From an uncultured Lachnospiraceae bacterium (GTDB lineage Bacteria; Bacillota; Clostridia; Lachnospirales; Lachnospiraceae), in contig CAJUIP010000044.1 in the NCBI GenBank assembly GCA_910586315.1, positions 1 through 23,292 on the forward strand: 23,292 bases of DNA, written 5' to 3'. Position numbers and translations under genes: made by a program. Each line of letters opens with the position of its first letter. Position 1 is the stretch's first letter. The notes under the pieces were generated by a model that did not search any database, was not told the DNA's origin, and saw only the letters and a program-made list of their open reading frames with translations. Below, piece by piece: positions 8,139 to 15,978 of this stretch.

Positions 8139-8855
8139 CTAATCAATCGTTAATTCATCCACTGTAACAAAAGTATAACCGTTTGCCAGCAAGTTGTCAA
8201 TTATTTGAAGTGCAGCTTCCACAGAAGTTTGAAATTCATCGTGCATCAAAATGATATCGCCGTTTTTCGTATCCTTCATCACCTTGTTTACGATCCTGGC
8301 GGTATTCTTGAGTTTCCAGTCAATGGAATCCACATTCCAGAACACCGGTTCCATGGATACTTTATCTCCCAGAGCTTCATTCCAGTTTCCAAAAGGCGGG
8401 CGGACATACTCCGGAGTTTTTCCTGTCACTGCCTCAATCATACTTTTTGTCTGCTCCAGCTGGTTATTGGCCTCCTCCGGTTTCTCCCGGGTCAGGTCCG
8501 TATGGTGCAGGCAGTGAACTCCCACCAGATGCCCCTCCTCGTCCATACGCTTTACTATTTCCTCATTTCCCTCTATGCACTCGCCGATCAGAAAGAATGA
8601 CGCTTTCACTCCACGCTCCTTCAGACCGTCCAGAAGAATCTCCGTATATTTTGCATTGGGCCCATCATCAAAGGTTAAGGCCACCACCCTGGGTTCCCCC
8701 CGAACCTCTTCAGCTGAAGCCTCGTGAATATGACTTCCCGTTTCACGAACATGACCTTCTGTGCTGCCGTACAAAACAAAAATCAGTCCCACAGCAAGAA
8801 ATAAATCGGCTGCCAGCAAAAGAAAAGCCACCCAAAGCTGCTTTTTAAATTCCAT
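8139..8855 (-). CDS. Membrane-anchored polysaccharide deacetylase (NodB/CE4 fold)
   Basis: This is a predicted metal-dependent de-N-acetylase acting outside the membrane on peptidoglycan or another N-acetylated glycan. The 238-residue product begins with one membrane helix (about 8-29). The NodB motifs follow: TFDDGP with Asp63 and Asp64, the metal histidines His114 and His118 (HCLHH; the usual Thr/Ser after the first His is Cys), RPPFG (152-156), DSIDW (176-180) and LMH with His205. All catalytic positions are therefore present. The SD is poor (GGGACGG, 8 nt from the ATG). It heads the rarA-rho-iclR direction. Sporulation deacetylases such as PdaB look similar, so the exact substrate is open. 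Confidence 0.9.
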   Translation of the reverse strand: MEFKKQLWVAFLLLAADLFLAVGLIFVLYGSTEGHVRETGSHIHEASAEEVRGEPRVVALTFDDGPNAKYTEILLDGLKERGVKASFFLIGECIEGNEEIVKRMDEEGHLVGVHCLHHTDLTREKPEEANNQLEQTKSMIEAVTGKTPEYVRPPFGNWNEALGDKVSMEPVFWNVDSIDWKLKNTARIVNKVMKDTKNGDIILMHDEFQTSVEAALQIIDNLLANGYTFVTVDELTID

Positions 8856-8948
8856 GTTTCAATCCGTCCCGGCTGTATCTCGTTCATATCTATCATATGA
8901 AGAAACAAAACTTTACATGCCAGCGAAACGGACGCATCCAGTAAACAA

Positions 8949-8994
8949 AATGCCCTGTTGGCTGTCGGAAATATCCGGCCGGCAGGGCATTTTT
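8949..8994 (-). terminator. Strong hairpin terminator downstream of the iadA-YfcC operon
   Basis: AATGCCCTG (8949-8957) pairs with the complementary arm CAGGGCAT (8983-8990), and further G-C and G-T pairs follow inward from 8958-8968 with 8975-8982. Read on the - strand the stem is followed by TTTTGTTT, and on the + strand by TTTTT. It lies about 115 bp after the stop of the YfcC gene and ahead of the deacetylase gene. This fits a rho-independent terminator that works mainly for the iadA-YfcC transcript. Confidence 0.7.
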
Positions 8995-8997
8995 ACT

Positions 8998-9097
8998 ATG
9001 AAAGTTCAGCGCTCCGGCGCTGAACATGCGAAAACACTTTCATTCATGGTGGTGCCTGATGGCAGGCATGAGGGGCATAAGAAAAACCTTGTTATGC
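8998..9097. repeat. Cluster of three hairpins downstream of the YfcC gene
   Basis: Three perfect inverted repeats lie in series. The first is GTTCAGCGC/GCGCTGAAC (9004-9012 and 9017-9025) on a TCCG loop, itself flanked by ATGAAAG (8998-9004) and CTTTCAT (9037-9043). The second is TGCCTG/CAGGCA (9053-9058 and 9063-9068). The third is GCATAA/TTATGC (9075-9080 and 9092-9097). The last one carries ACCTTGTTATGC, a core shared with the inverted repeat at 13011-13079. The arrangement looks like a small repeat family rather than simple terminators. Confidence 0.6.
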
Positions 9098-9108
9098 TAA
9101 CGGGCAAA

Positions 9109-10623
9109 TTATGAAAGGCCGACTAAAACGCCAAGAATGACGGTTGCGGAAGCCAGCACAAAAAGCACTGCCTGGAACTTGATCTGGAATTTCGCCCACT
9201 TGCCCCAGTCTAACCTGGCGGCAGCCAGAGCCCCAAGGAGACAGCCTGAAGTAGGAACAATGAAGTTTGTGAAAGCATCGCCAAGCTGGAAGGCCACAAC
9301 CGCCACCTGCCTTTCCACACCCACAAGGTCTGCCAGAGGCGCCATAACCGGCATGGTAAGGGCGGCCTGACCGGAACCGGATACCACAAAGAAATTGAAT
9401 ACGGACTGGAAGATATACATAAACCAGGCAGAAATCACCGGCGGGAAGTTCTGCATTCCCTCGCTGATACTGTGGAGAATAGTATTCAGCACCGTGCCGT
9501 CCGTGGCGCTGGTGCCGCCCAGAATAATGATGATGCCCTGCGCCATACCAACGCACATGGCGGCACCCAGAAGGTCGGCGGCACCTCTGTCGAAGGATGT
9601 GGCAATGTCGTTGAGCTTCATATCGTTCAAATGGAAAATCACACCGATGATACCGGATACCAGACCCATTACGAAAAACTGGGAGGCGATTTCCGGAATG
9701 TAATATCCCTCACTGACAACGCCCCAGATGGTCCATACCATACATGCGGCGACCGTTAAAAGAACAAGCTTATGGCCCAGCGTGAAGGGCGGCATTTCCT
9801 GCCCCTTTCTGGCAAATTCGGAACGGTATCCTTCGTCGGACTCATATGCAACGGAGAGTTTGGGATTTTTTTTAATCTTCATGGCATAACGCATAGTAAA
9901 AACAATCGCTACGGTTGTGAAGAAAATCCACATGGGAATACGGAACCAGGCGCCGGACATAACCGGAATTCCGGCCACTCCCTGCGCCACGGCGAGTCCG
10001 AAGGGGTTCTGCCAGGAGGAACCAAAACCGATCTGGGTTGCCACATAGGAGCACATGATTCCCACCACAGCATCATATCCCATGGCAATAAACATGGGAA
10101 CCAAAATCATGACAAAGGGAATGGCTTCCTCACCCATCCCGAATACGGCTCCGCCCAGGGAGAACAATACCATAAGAATAGGAATCAGGAGAATTTCTTT
10201 TCCGTTTGTTAAGGCGATGACCCGCATGATTCCGCTTTCCACGGCCCCTGTCCTTAACACGATGCCAAAGGCGCCGCCCACCACCAGAATAAAGGCGATA
10301 ATGCCTACGGCCGTCCCTGACTTATCTCCGACGGTCATGCCTTCAAATACATAGTTTAAAATGCCCTGGCCGCCAAAATCTTCCGTTCCAAATAACGGCG
10401 CAATCTTCGTCACCTTGTTTCCGTTTTCATCCAGCACATACTGAAAGCTGTCCGGGTCCAGAACGGTTCTTGTCTTTTCTGCACCGTTCTGCATGTAAGT
10501 GATTTCCTTGGTTTCATATTTTCCCAGCGGGATAAATACAGTCAAAAAGGCCGCAAAGAGGATAACGCCAAAGATAATGATGTAAGTATGCGGCATCTGG
10601 AACGTTCTTTTCTTTTTTTCCAT
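9109..10623 (-). CDS. YfcC family carrier (DcuC/C4-dicarboxylate anaerobic carrier-like)
   Basis: This is an inner-membrane secondary transporter of 504 residues with about twelve helices. The HTYIIIFGVILFAAFLTVFIPLGKYE start, GGAFGIVLRTGAVESGIMRVI, GMGEEAIPFVMILVPMFIAMGYD, and the late SGSGQAALTMPVMAPLADLVG and FTNFIVPTSGCLLGALAAARLDWGKW are typical of YfcC proteins. The ATG at 10623 is chosen because AGAGG lies 7 nt upstream. An in-frame TTG at 10650 would begin inside iadA without a ribosome site. It starts 16 bp after the iadA stop, so uptake or exchange of peptides or amino acids linked to isoaspartyl peptide hydrolysis is likely. The real substrate is not known from sequence. Confidence 0.9.
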   Translation of the reverse strand: MEKKKRTFQMPHTYIIIFGVILFAAFLTVFIPLGKYETKEITYMQNGAEKTRTVLDPDSFQYVLDENGNKVTKIAPLFGTEDFGGQGILNYVFEGMTVGDKSGTAVGIIAFILVVGGAFGIVLRTGAVESGIMRVIALTNGKEILLIPILMVLFSLGGAVFGMGEEAIPFVMILVPMFIAMGYDAVVGIMCSYVATQIGFGSSWQNPFGLAVAQGVAGIPVMSGAWFRIPMWIFFTTVAIVFTMRYAMKIKKNPKLSVAYESDEGYRSEFARKGQEMPPFTLGHKLVLLTVAACMVWTIWGVVSEGYYIPEIASQFFVMGLVSGIIGVIFHLNDMKLNDIATSFDRGAADLLGAAMCVGMAQGIIIILGGTSATDGTVLNTILHSISEGMQNFPPVISAWFMYIFQSVFNFFVVSGSGQAALTMPVMAPLADLVGVERQVAVVAFQLGDAFTNFIVPTSGCLLGALAAARLDWGKWAKFQIKFQAVLFVLASATVILGVLVGLS

Positions 10624-10639
10624 ATCAGTACCTCTTTTC

Positions 10640-11812
10640 TTATCTCTCAAAGGTTCCCTTCACAAGAACCTTCTTATCGGAAATCATGATGATTCCCTTT
10701 GCCATCACAGTATGGATTTCCAAAGTCTCTGCATCTGAAAGCACCAAATCCGCATCGGCGCCTTCTGCAACTTTTCCTTTGTTTTCCAGCTTTAAAAGGA
10801 ACGCCGGATTTTTTGTCACTGGCTTAAGAGCATCGGTTAAGGCCACGCCATCCATAAGCACAGCATCCCGCATTTCCCGGTAAAGAGAAGATACCTTTCC
10901 CACACCCAGCCCAAGAAAGGTTCCGTCCGGAGCGAATACAGGAAGGCTTCCCTGACCGTCGGAGGAGAATGTCACATGCTCGGCCGGAACGCCGGCGTCC
11001 AGAGCCATCTTAAGACCTGTGCTGGCTTTCACCTCATCCGGATCCAAAAAATTCGGATCGGAACTGGTAGTTAAGTCGATATAACCGCCCATGGTCTTTG
11101 CGTAATCAATACCGTCCGCCATCAGGGCATGGCTGCGGTTGATGTGGGTCGGTAACATGTTGGTTGGAGGAATCTGAGTATTCTTTAACACATACCGCAA
11201 ATATTCCAGCTTTTCCTGCCCGTCACCCATGTGAATATTCACAAGGCCTGCCTTTGCGGACAGTATTCCGCCAACTCTTGTGTCCGCGACGATTTTCGCG
11301 AATTCCTCCCGGGTGGGCTGTGAAGAGCGATGGTCTGAAATGGCAATTTCTCCTGTCCCCACTACTTTTTCCAAAAGGATGACGTCGTCCATAATACTTC
11401 CAGTCAGCGTCCGTACCGGAACCTGATAGGAGCCCGTGTACACATAGGTGGTAATTCCCTCTTCTTCCAGTCCTTTCGCCTTTGCCAGAAGACTGGTCAT
11501 GGTCCTTGTGCAGCCATCGGTGCCAAGACATCCCACAACCGTAGTAACTCCGCCTTCTGTAATGTCTGTCAGCATGATCTCAGGTGTCCTGGATTTGGCG
11601 CCGCCTTCGCCGCCGCCGCCCAGGATATGGACATGCGCGTCAATAAGCCCCGGCATCAGGACCTTGCCTGCTCCATCGATTTCCTCAACACCGTAGGCGC
11701 TTTCTGTTGGCAGATGCTCTGCCATCTTTAAGATTCTGGCTCCCCCCACCAGCACATCCATGAGTCCCAGATCCTCTGGGGCATAAACATGGACGTTCTT
11801 GATTAAATACAT
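10640..11812 (-). CDS. iadA: Isoaspartyl dipeptidase (beta-aspartyl peptidase)
   Basis: This is an amidohydrolase-superfamily enzyme that splits beta-aspartyl dipeptides arising from damaged proteins. The 390-residue protein matches E. coli IadA along its length, starting with HVYAPEDLG and ending with KGTFER. Metal and substrate residues are visible: His60-x-His62 in GLIDAHVH, the GGGGEGG loop, SDHR with Arg162, His194 in NIHMGD, His223 and Arg226 in PTHINR, and Asp285 in FSSDGQGS. At the place of the carbamylated Lys162 of E. coli there is Glu155 (GEIAISDHR). GAGGGGG precedes the ATG by about 8 nt. The gene is first in an operon with the YfcC carrier and has a cluster of palindromes upstream. 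Confidence 0.95.
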   Translation of the reverse strand: MYLIKNVHVYAPEDLGLMDVLVGGARILKMAEHLPTESAYGVEEIDGAGKVLMPGLIDAHVHILGGGGEGGAKSRTPEIMLTDITEGGVTTVVGCLGTDGCTRTMTSLLAKAKGLEEEGITTYVYTGSYQVPVRTLTGSIMDDVILLEKVVGTGEIAISDHRSSQPTREEFAKIVADTRVGGILSAKAGLVNIHMGDGQEKLEYLRYVLKNTQIPPTNMLPTHINRSHALMADGIDYAKTMGGYIDLTTSSDPNFLDPDEVKASTGLKMALDAGVPAEHVTFSSDGQGSLPVFAPDGTFLGLGVGKVSSLYREMRDAVLMDGVALTDALKPVTKNPAFLLKLENKGKVAEGADADLVLSDAETLEIHTVMAKGIIMISDKKVLVKGTFER

Positions 11813-11846
11813 TTTTCGTTCCCCCTCATTTATTTTTTTGTACAGG

Positions 11847-11976
11847 TATCATATCTGCCGATATGATATCATGTCCGGTCCCGGACATGATGCCTCCGGC
11901 GGATTTTAGTGCACAATTTTCTGCGGTCGACGCAGAAAATAATGCACAGATATCATATCTGCCGATATGATATCAT
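11847..11976. repeat. Nested palindrome cluster with a 26-bp direct repeat, upstream of iadA
   Basis: The two ends are identical over 26 bp (11847-11872 and 11951-11976). Each is a palindrome of TATCATATC and GATATGATA around TGCC, running into an ATGATATCAT palindrome. Their centres are 104 bp apart. Between them lie ATCATGTCCGG/CCGGACATGAT (11868-11878 and 11881-11891), GCC-TCC-GGC (11892-11900), and ATTTTCTGCG/CGCAGAAAAT (11916-11925 and 11931-11940) enclosed by GTGCA/TGCAC (11909-11913 and 11943-11947). All arms match exactly. The cluster fills most of the 188-bp gap between the dus stop and the iadA start. It may be a pair of operators, a REPIN/MITE-like element or a structured leader. 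Confidence 0.8.
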
Positions 11977-12000
11977 AACTTTCCCTGTATGTCATGTGTT

Positions 12001-12945
12001 TTATGCAAGCAGCTCATCCACAGCCGCCCTATATTCCGCCAGCCGTGCAGCCTTTTTGATTTTCTTTTCTGTTTTAGGCTGATCCGGAAACAGACGTATC
12101 ATGTAAAACCACAGTTCCTTCATCCGGAACAGTACATTGCGCTCTCCGGACATCAATTCACAATACTGCTTAAGCAGTTCATCATGAAACCTTTTCAGAC
12201 GGGTTTTATCAAATATTTCGCTGCTTCTTTCTTCTCTAAGGGCCTGGGCCAGCTCAGGATTCTGAATCAGCCCTCTTCCCAGCATGACGGTTTTTACTGC
12301 CGGGAATCTCTCCTGGAACCGCCTGAAATCCCCGTCTGAAAAAATATCTCCATTATAAACCACCGGGTTTTTACTCTGAGTCAAAGCACTTTCGAATACT
12401 TCCAGATTGGGGATGTTATTATAAAAATCTCTTTGGATTCGCGGATGAATAATTAACTCTTTTATGGGATATCGGTTATAAATTTCCATCAGCTCCGTCC
12501 ATTCTTCCGGCGAATTCTTACCGATTCTGGTTTTAACGGACACATGAAACTCTCCGCTCCAAACCCGCCGGTCCTTAAACACCTCATCCAGAAACCGATC
12601 CAGCTCCTGAGGATAACAGAGGAAGCCGGAGCCCTTCTTTTTTGCCGTCACGGTCCCCGACGGACAGCCCAAATTCAAATTAATTTCCTGGTATCCATAT
12701 TCCCCCAAAACCTCCATGGATTTAAGAAAATCCCCAGCGCGGTTCGTTAAAAGCTGCGGCACCAGCAAAATGTCTGGATTGTTTTCCGGAATCACGTCGC
12801 GAAGCTGCTTGATTCCAAGCCCCGTCTCCGGTCCCGGAGATAAAAACGGCGTGTAATATTTCTCCACGCCGGAATAATATTTATGATGCAGATTCCTGTA
12901 TGTGTAACCGGTGATGCCCTCCAAAGGGGCAAAGTAAAACTCCAT
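12001..12945 (-). CDS. dus: tRNA-dihydrouridine synthase family protein
   Basis: This is an FMN-dependent enzyme that reduces uridines in tRNA D-loops. In 314 residues it shows the N-terminal FAPLEGITGYTYR, the catalytic Cys94 in NLNLGCPSGTV, SVKTRIG, LIIHPRIQ with the conserved His, VVYNGDI and VMLGRGLIQNPEL for FMN phosphate binding, and a helical C-terminal domain. GGGAGG lies about 9 nt before the ATG. It stands between the symporter gene and iadA on the same strand with long gaps on both sides, so it is probably its own unit. The DusA, DusB and DusC class cannot be assigned with confidence. A Gly-Ser-Gly-Phe stretch replaces the common GxGAxLL after the cysteine. Confidence 0.92.
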   Translation of the reverse strand: MEFYFAPLEGITGYTYRNLHHKYYSGVEKYYTPFLSPGPETGLGIKQLRDVIPENNPDILLVPQLLTNRAGDFLKSMEVLGEYGYQEINLNLGCPSGTVTAKKKGSGFLCYPQELDRFLDEVFKDRRVWSGEFHVSVKTRIGKNSPEEWTELMEIYNRYPIKELIIHPRIQRDFYNNIPNLEVFESALTQSKNPVVYNGDIFSDGDFRRFQERFPAVKTVMLGRGLIQNPELAQALREERSSEIFDKTRLKRFHDELLKQYCELMSGERNVLFRMKELWFYMIRLFPDQPKTEKKIKKAARLAEYRAAVDELLA

Positions 12946-13010
12946 TGCGGACGTCCTCCCGTTTCAAGCTGTTGACAAACATGTGCGCTTTCATGCACGA
13001 AGTGCGTTTT

Positions 13011-13079
13011 GTTTCACGGGAAAGGCCTTTTCACATTTTACTTTTATGCATGAGCATAACAAGGTCTTTCCTGTGAAAT
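13011..13079. repeat. Long imperfect inverted repeat between the symporter and dus genes
   Basis: The 19-base arms at 13011-13029 and 13061-13079 are complementary except at three positions, and all three would still pair as G-U if transcribed on the + strand. Inside is a second perfect hairpin, TTATGC/GCATAA (13044-13049 and 13054-13059), on an ATGA loop. The core CATAACAAGGT occurs again inverted near 9085-9096. It looks like a copy of a small interspersed palindromic repeat. Confidence 0.65.
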
Positions 13080-13088
13080 GAAAAGAGA

Positions 13089-13113
13089 CCGGAAGCCATA
13101 ACGCGGTTTCCGG
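13089..13113 (-). terminator. Rho-independent terminator of the symporter gene
   Basis: CCGGAAGCC (13089-13097) pairs with GGTTTCCGG (13105-13113) over nine positions including one G-T, around a 7-nt loop. On the - strand it is followed by TCTCTTTTCATTT. It starts about 20 bp after the stop codon of the symporter gene. Confidence 0.75.
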
Positions 13114-13133
13114 CCATAAATTTTCACTATGAC

Positions 13134-14480
13134 TTAGGCATTATATTTATCTTCATCCAACATTCCCTCAGACCTGGCAACATAAATACTGGTTGCAGAA
13201 TCACCTACAACGTTTAAGGCAGTTACCAGCATCTCAATAGGACGGTTGATGGCAAGAATCAGGCTGTAGGCCAGAAGAGCGCCATCATTGACAAAACCGA
13301 TACCGGACAGAATGGTAAACAGGATAATGGCGCCTGCACCTGGTGCTGCCGGAGTACCCGCAGATGCAATCAGAGCAAGGAGGGCAATGACGATCAATTG
13401 GGAAACTGTAACATCATAGCCTGCACATCCTGCAATGAACAGGGTTGCAACGACCTGCATAATGGCAGTACCATTCATGTTGATGGTCATGCCAAGCGGA
13501 AGTACAAAGGAAGCGATTTTCTCATCCACACCAAGCTCCTCTGTGGTAGTCTTGATGTTTAACGGAAGAGTCGCCGCACTGGAAGATGTGGAGAATCCGA
13601 ATACTGCAACCTTGATGATCTTGTTTGCAAATTTCATCGGATTTACTTTTGCACTCAATGCAACGAAAATCGGGTAACCCACAAACAGGAAAACAAGAAG
13701 CAGAACCACTGTCATAATCACATAAGCCAGCGCCGGTTTCAAATGATTGATTCCATATGTGGCAAAAGTTCTGGAAAGAAGAACAAAAATGGCGATAGGA
13801 CCAAACTTTGTTACCACATAATTTAAGAATACCACGACGATATCATTTACTTCCTGAATCAGCGTCTTTAATGTTCCTGTCTTCTCATCTCCCAGCACAT
13901 TCATGCAGAGCCCCAGGGAAACGGCCAGAAATACAATGGATAAAACGGCAGTGTTGCTGGAAAAAGTGGAAGCAATATTGGACGGAACCACGTTCAACAC
14001 CACATTTAAGGGGTTGGAGCCGGTGGAACCCGCTGTTCCCTCCAATCCTTCAACCTGAATGTTAAAGAGTCCCGCATTATAAGCAATCATTCCTGCCACA
14101 CACGCAAATACAAGTGCAAAAAAGGAACAAATCAGAAAGCCTGCAATCGTTTTAAAGGAGATTCTTCCAAGCGCCTTTGTATCGGAAATCTGACCGATTG
14201 CAAGCGTAATGGAAGTAAATACCATCGGTACAATTACAAGCTGAAGGGCACGGATAAATAACTGGCCCATGATGTAAAAAATACCAAGTGCACTCTCCGC
14301 TCCCTGGGCTGTAATATCCTGAAAAAGGATACTATTAATGGTGTTCCAGAGTTCTCCCTGCCCGGAGCCATTGAGAGATTCTCTCAGAAACATAAGCAGC
14401 ACACCGGCGGCAATACCGCATACAAGGGAAATTCCCATTCTGACGGCGAGTGAGTTAGTTTTTTTCTTTTGATTCTCCAT
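13134..14480 (-). CDS. Dicarboxylate/amino acid:cation symporter (DAACS, SDF family)
   Basis: This is a sodium- or proton-coupled amino acid importer of the inner membrane, 448 residues long with eight helices plus two re-entrant hairpins. The serine-rich HP1 loop is STSSSAATLPL, helix 7 carries NMNGTAIMQ (NMDGT in many relatives), HP2 has ASAGTPAAPGAG, and helix 8 has LNVVGDSATSIYVAR. Compared with GltPh, the helix-8 residues that hold an acidic side chain differ: the Arg397 position is Val. A neutral amino acid is therefore a better guess than glutamate. AGGAG lies 6-7 nt before the ATG, a promoter with a perfect -10 lies upstream, and a terminator follows. It is probably a single-gene transcript. 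Confidence 0.93.
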   Translation of the reverse strand: MENQKKKTNSLAVRMGISLVCGIAAGVLLMFLRESLNGSGQGELWNTINSILFQDITAQGAESALGIFYIMGQLFIRALQLVIVPMVFTSITLAIGQISDTKALGRISFKTIAGFLICSFFALVFACVAGMIAYNAGLFNIQVEGLEGTAGSTGSNPLNVVLNVVPSNIASTFSSNTAVLSIVFLAVSLGLCMNVLGDEKTGTLKTLIQEVNDIVVVFLNYVVTKFGPIAIFVLLSRTFATYGINHLKPALAYVIMTVVLLLVFLFVGYPIFVALSAKVNPMKFANKIIKVAVFGFSTSSSAATLPLNIKTTTEELGVDEKIASFVLPLGMTINMNGTAIMQVVATLFIAGCAGYDVTVSQLIVIALLALIASAGTPAAPGAGAIILFTILSGIGFVNDGALLAYSLILAINRPIEMLVTALNVVGDSATSIYVARSEGMLDEDKYNA

Positions 14481-14554
14481 GTCTTCTCTCCTATTATTAT
14501 ATTATGGAAGAACAGCTACCGTATCTCTCCAATATCTGCTCAAATATCCCAAGT

Positions 14555-14583
14555 ATTATACCTTCTTTTGTTTTGTTACGCAA
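14555..14583 (-). promoter_or_regulatory. Sigma-A-type promoter for the symporter gene
   Basis: On the - strand TTGCGT (14583-14578), a 17-bp spacer and TATAAT (14560-14555) lie in the AT-rich spacer after the EamA gene. The expected start point is about 70 bp before the symporter ATG. The spacing and -10 are ideal. Confidence 0.6.
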
Positions 14584-14618
14584 GTATTATTTTATCCTTT
14601 CTTTATAAATATAAAATA

Positions 14619-15497
14619 TTATTTATATTTCCATTCTGAGAGAATCAGCCCAGCCAGGGTACAGATCGTTCCTATGGCTGCAAGAGGCGTGATTTTTTCA
14701 TGGAGAACGATCATGGAGGTAACCACGGTAATAACCGGAACCATATAAATATACACACTGGTTTTAACAGCTCCCAGCACCCGTACTGCATAATTCCATG
14801 TGACAAAGCAGAGAGCAGAGGCTCCTATGCCAAGGAAAATCAAATTAAATATATACACTGGATTGGCAAACCGGCCAACTTCCAGCTTACAGCCAAAAAA
14901 TGGCAAAGCGGGAATCATAAACAGAATTCCATAAAAAAAGATCCGCCTGGTCATCACAACTGTGGAGTATCCGTATCCACTGATTTTTTTTGAAAACACA
15001 GAATAAAAAGCCCATAAAACAGCTGCTGCCACTGACAGAAGATCTCCGATGGGATTTAATTCCAGCCTGGAACCATTAAAGCTTATGAGGCAGATTCCGG
15101 CCATGGAGACCACAAAGCCGGCCAGAAAGACGGGCCGGAATTTTTCTTCTTTGTACACCAGGTGAATAAGAATTGCCGTAAAAAGCGGCGCTGCTGATAC
15201 AACAACGCCCACATTGGAGGCCATTGTATAAGTAAGAGCCATGTTTTCAAATAGATAATACAGGGTAATGCCGCTGATTCCCGCCGCGATGAAGGGAAGC
15301 TCCTCTCTCCAGCCTGTGAAGGGGATGCGCTTTCCAGCCACCAGGCTGAGAGCCGCATATCCCATAATAAATCGAATAAACAAGATTTCCACCGGATTAA
15401 AATCCACCAGAAGAATTTTTGTTGATATGAAGGTGGTTCCCCACAGCACGGCTGTCAGAACTGCCGCCAGATGTCCCGTCATTGTACGCCTTTCCAT
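14619..15497 (-). CDS. EamA/DMT family transporter
   Basis: This is a drug/metabolite-type transporter of 292 residues with ten predicted membrane helices in two EamA repeats. The first repeat begins LAAVLTAVLWGTTFISTKILL, with PVEILFIRF after it. The second begins at about 150 with LLSVAAAVLWAFYSVFSKK. The final helices contain VPVITVVTSMIVLHEKITPLAAIGTICTLAGLILS, which is typical of the family. GAGGAG lies 7 nt before the ATG, inside the end of the preceding prepilin gene, and the ATG follows the prepilin stop by one base. Translation of the two is therefore probably coupled. The substrate is unknown. Confidence 0.9.
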   Translation of the reverse strand: MERRTMTGHLAAVLTAVLWGTTFISTKILLVDFNPVEILFIRFIMGYAALSLVAGKRIPFTGWREELPFIAAGISGITLYYLFENMALTYTMASNVGVVVSAAPLFTAILIHLVYKEEKFRPVFLAGFVVSMAGICLISFNGSRLELNPIGDLLSVAAAVLWAFYSVFSKKISGYGYSTVVMTRRIFFYGILFMIPALPFFGCKLEVGRFANPVYIFNLIFLGIGASALCFVTWNYAVRVLGAVKTSVYIYMVPVITVVTSMIVLHEKITPLAAIGTICTLAGLILSEWKYK

Positions 15498-15498
15498 T

Positions 15499-15942
15499 TT
15501 ACTTCTCCTCTACCGTAATTCCTGATGTCCTGTTCCACCGCACTACATACTGGTCCGTTTCATATGTGAATCCAACAACTCTGTATCTGTCCTCCTTTTT
15601 TCCTATTTTCAGAGAATATCCCGTACAATCCTTTGTCATGTCGCCCACATATGGATACAAAATGCTGTCCGGATGATTTGGCGGCTTTAAGTATGCGTCT
15701 GTCCAGTAATATCTTCCGCTTGTGTCTGCCCCGTCTGCATTCTCTGCCTCACAAATTTCAAGGGCCTGTATAATCTGGTGGGCTGTGTCATAGAGTCCGG
15801 ACATCTCTGCCTTCTTTATATATCCGGTATACACTCCCGCCGACACTGACGCCAAAATGGCCATTATGGTAATCACAACCATTAGTTCCACCAGAGTATA
15901 ACCGTTTTGTCCTCCTCGTTCTTTCTTTTTCAACCCAGACAT
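15499..15942 (-). CDS. Type IV prepilin-like (pseudopilin) protein
   Basis: This is a small secreted or membrane-assembled pilin-like protein. The prepilin peptidase site NG-YTLVELMVVITIMAI is clear: cleavage is expected after Gly, position +1 is Tyr, Glu is at +5, and a hydrophobic helix follows. The mature domain of about 125 residues has two Cys (in EICEAE and KDCTGY) and ends in ITVEEK. Starts are uncertain. A TTG at 15966 would leave only about 6 nt of leader after the likely promoter, whereas the ATG at 15942 gives 147 residues and about 30 nt. No other pilus genes are in the window. It is transcriptionally and probably translationally linked to the EamA gene. Confidence 0.8.
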   Translation of the reverse strand: MSGLKKKERGGQNGYTLVELMVVITIMAILASVSAGVYTGYIKKAEMSGLYDTAHQIIQALEICEAENADGADTSGRYYWTDAYLKPPNHPDSILYPYVGDMTKDCTGYSLKIGKKEDRYRVVGFTYETDQYVVRWNRTSGITVEEK

Positions 15943-15978
15943 CCCTTTTCTCGCGCATTTTTCCAATCTCTTCCAAAA

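Noticed and set aside
10624..10650. TTG start for the YfcC gene at 10650
   Set aside because: It would start inside iadA without a ribosome site, while the ATG at 10623 has AGAGG at good spacing.
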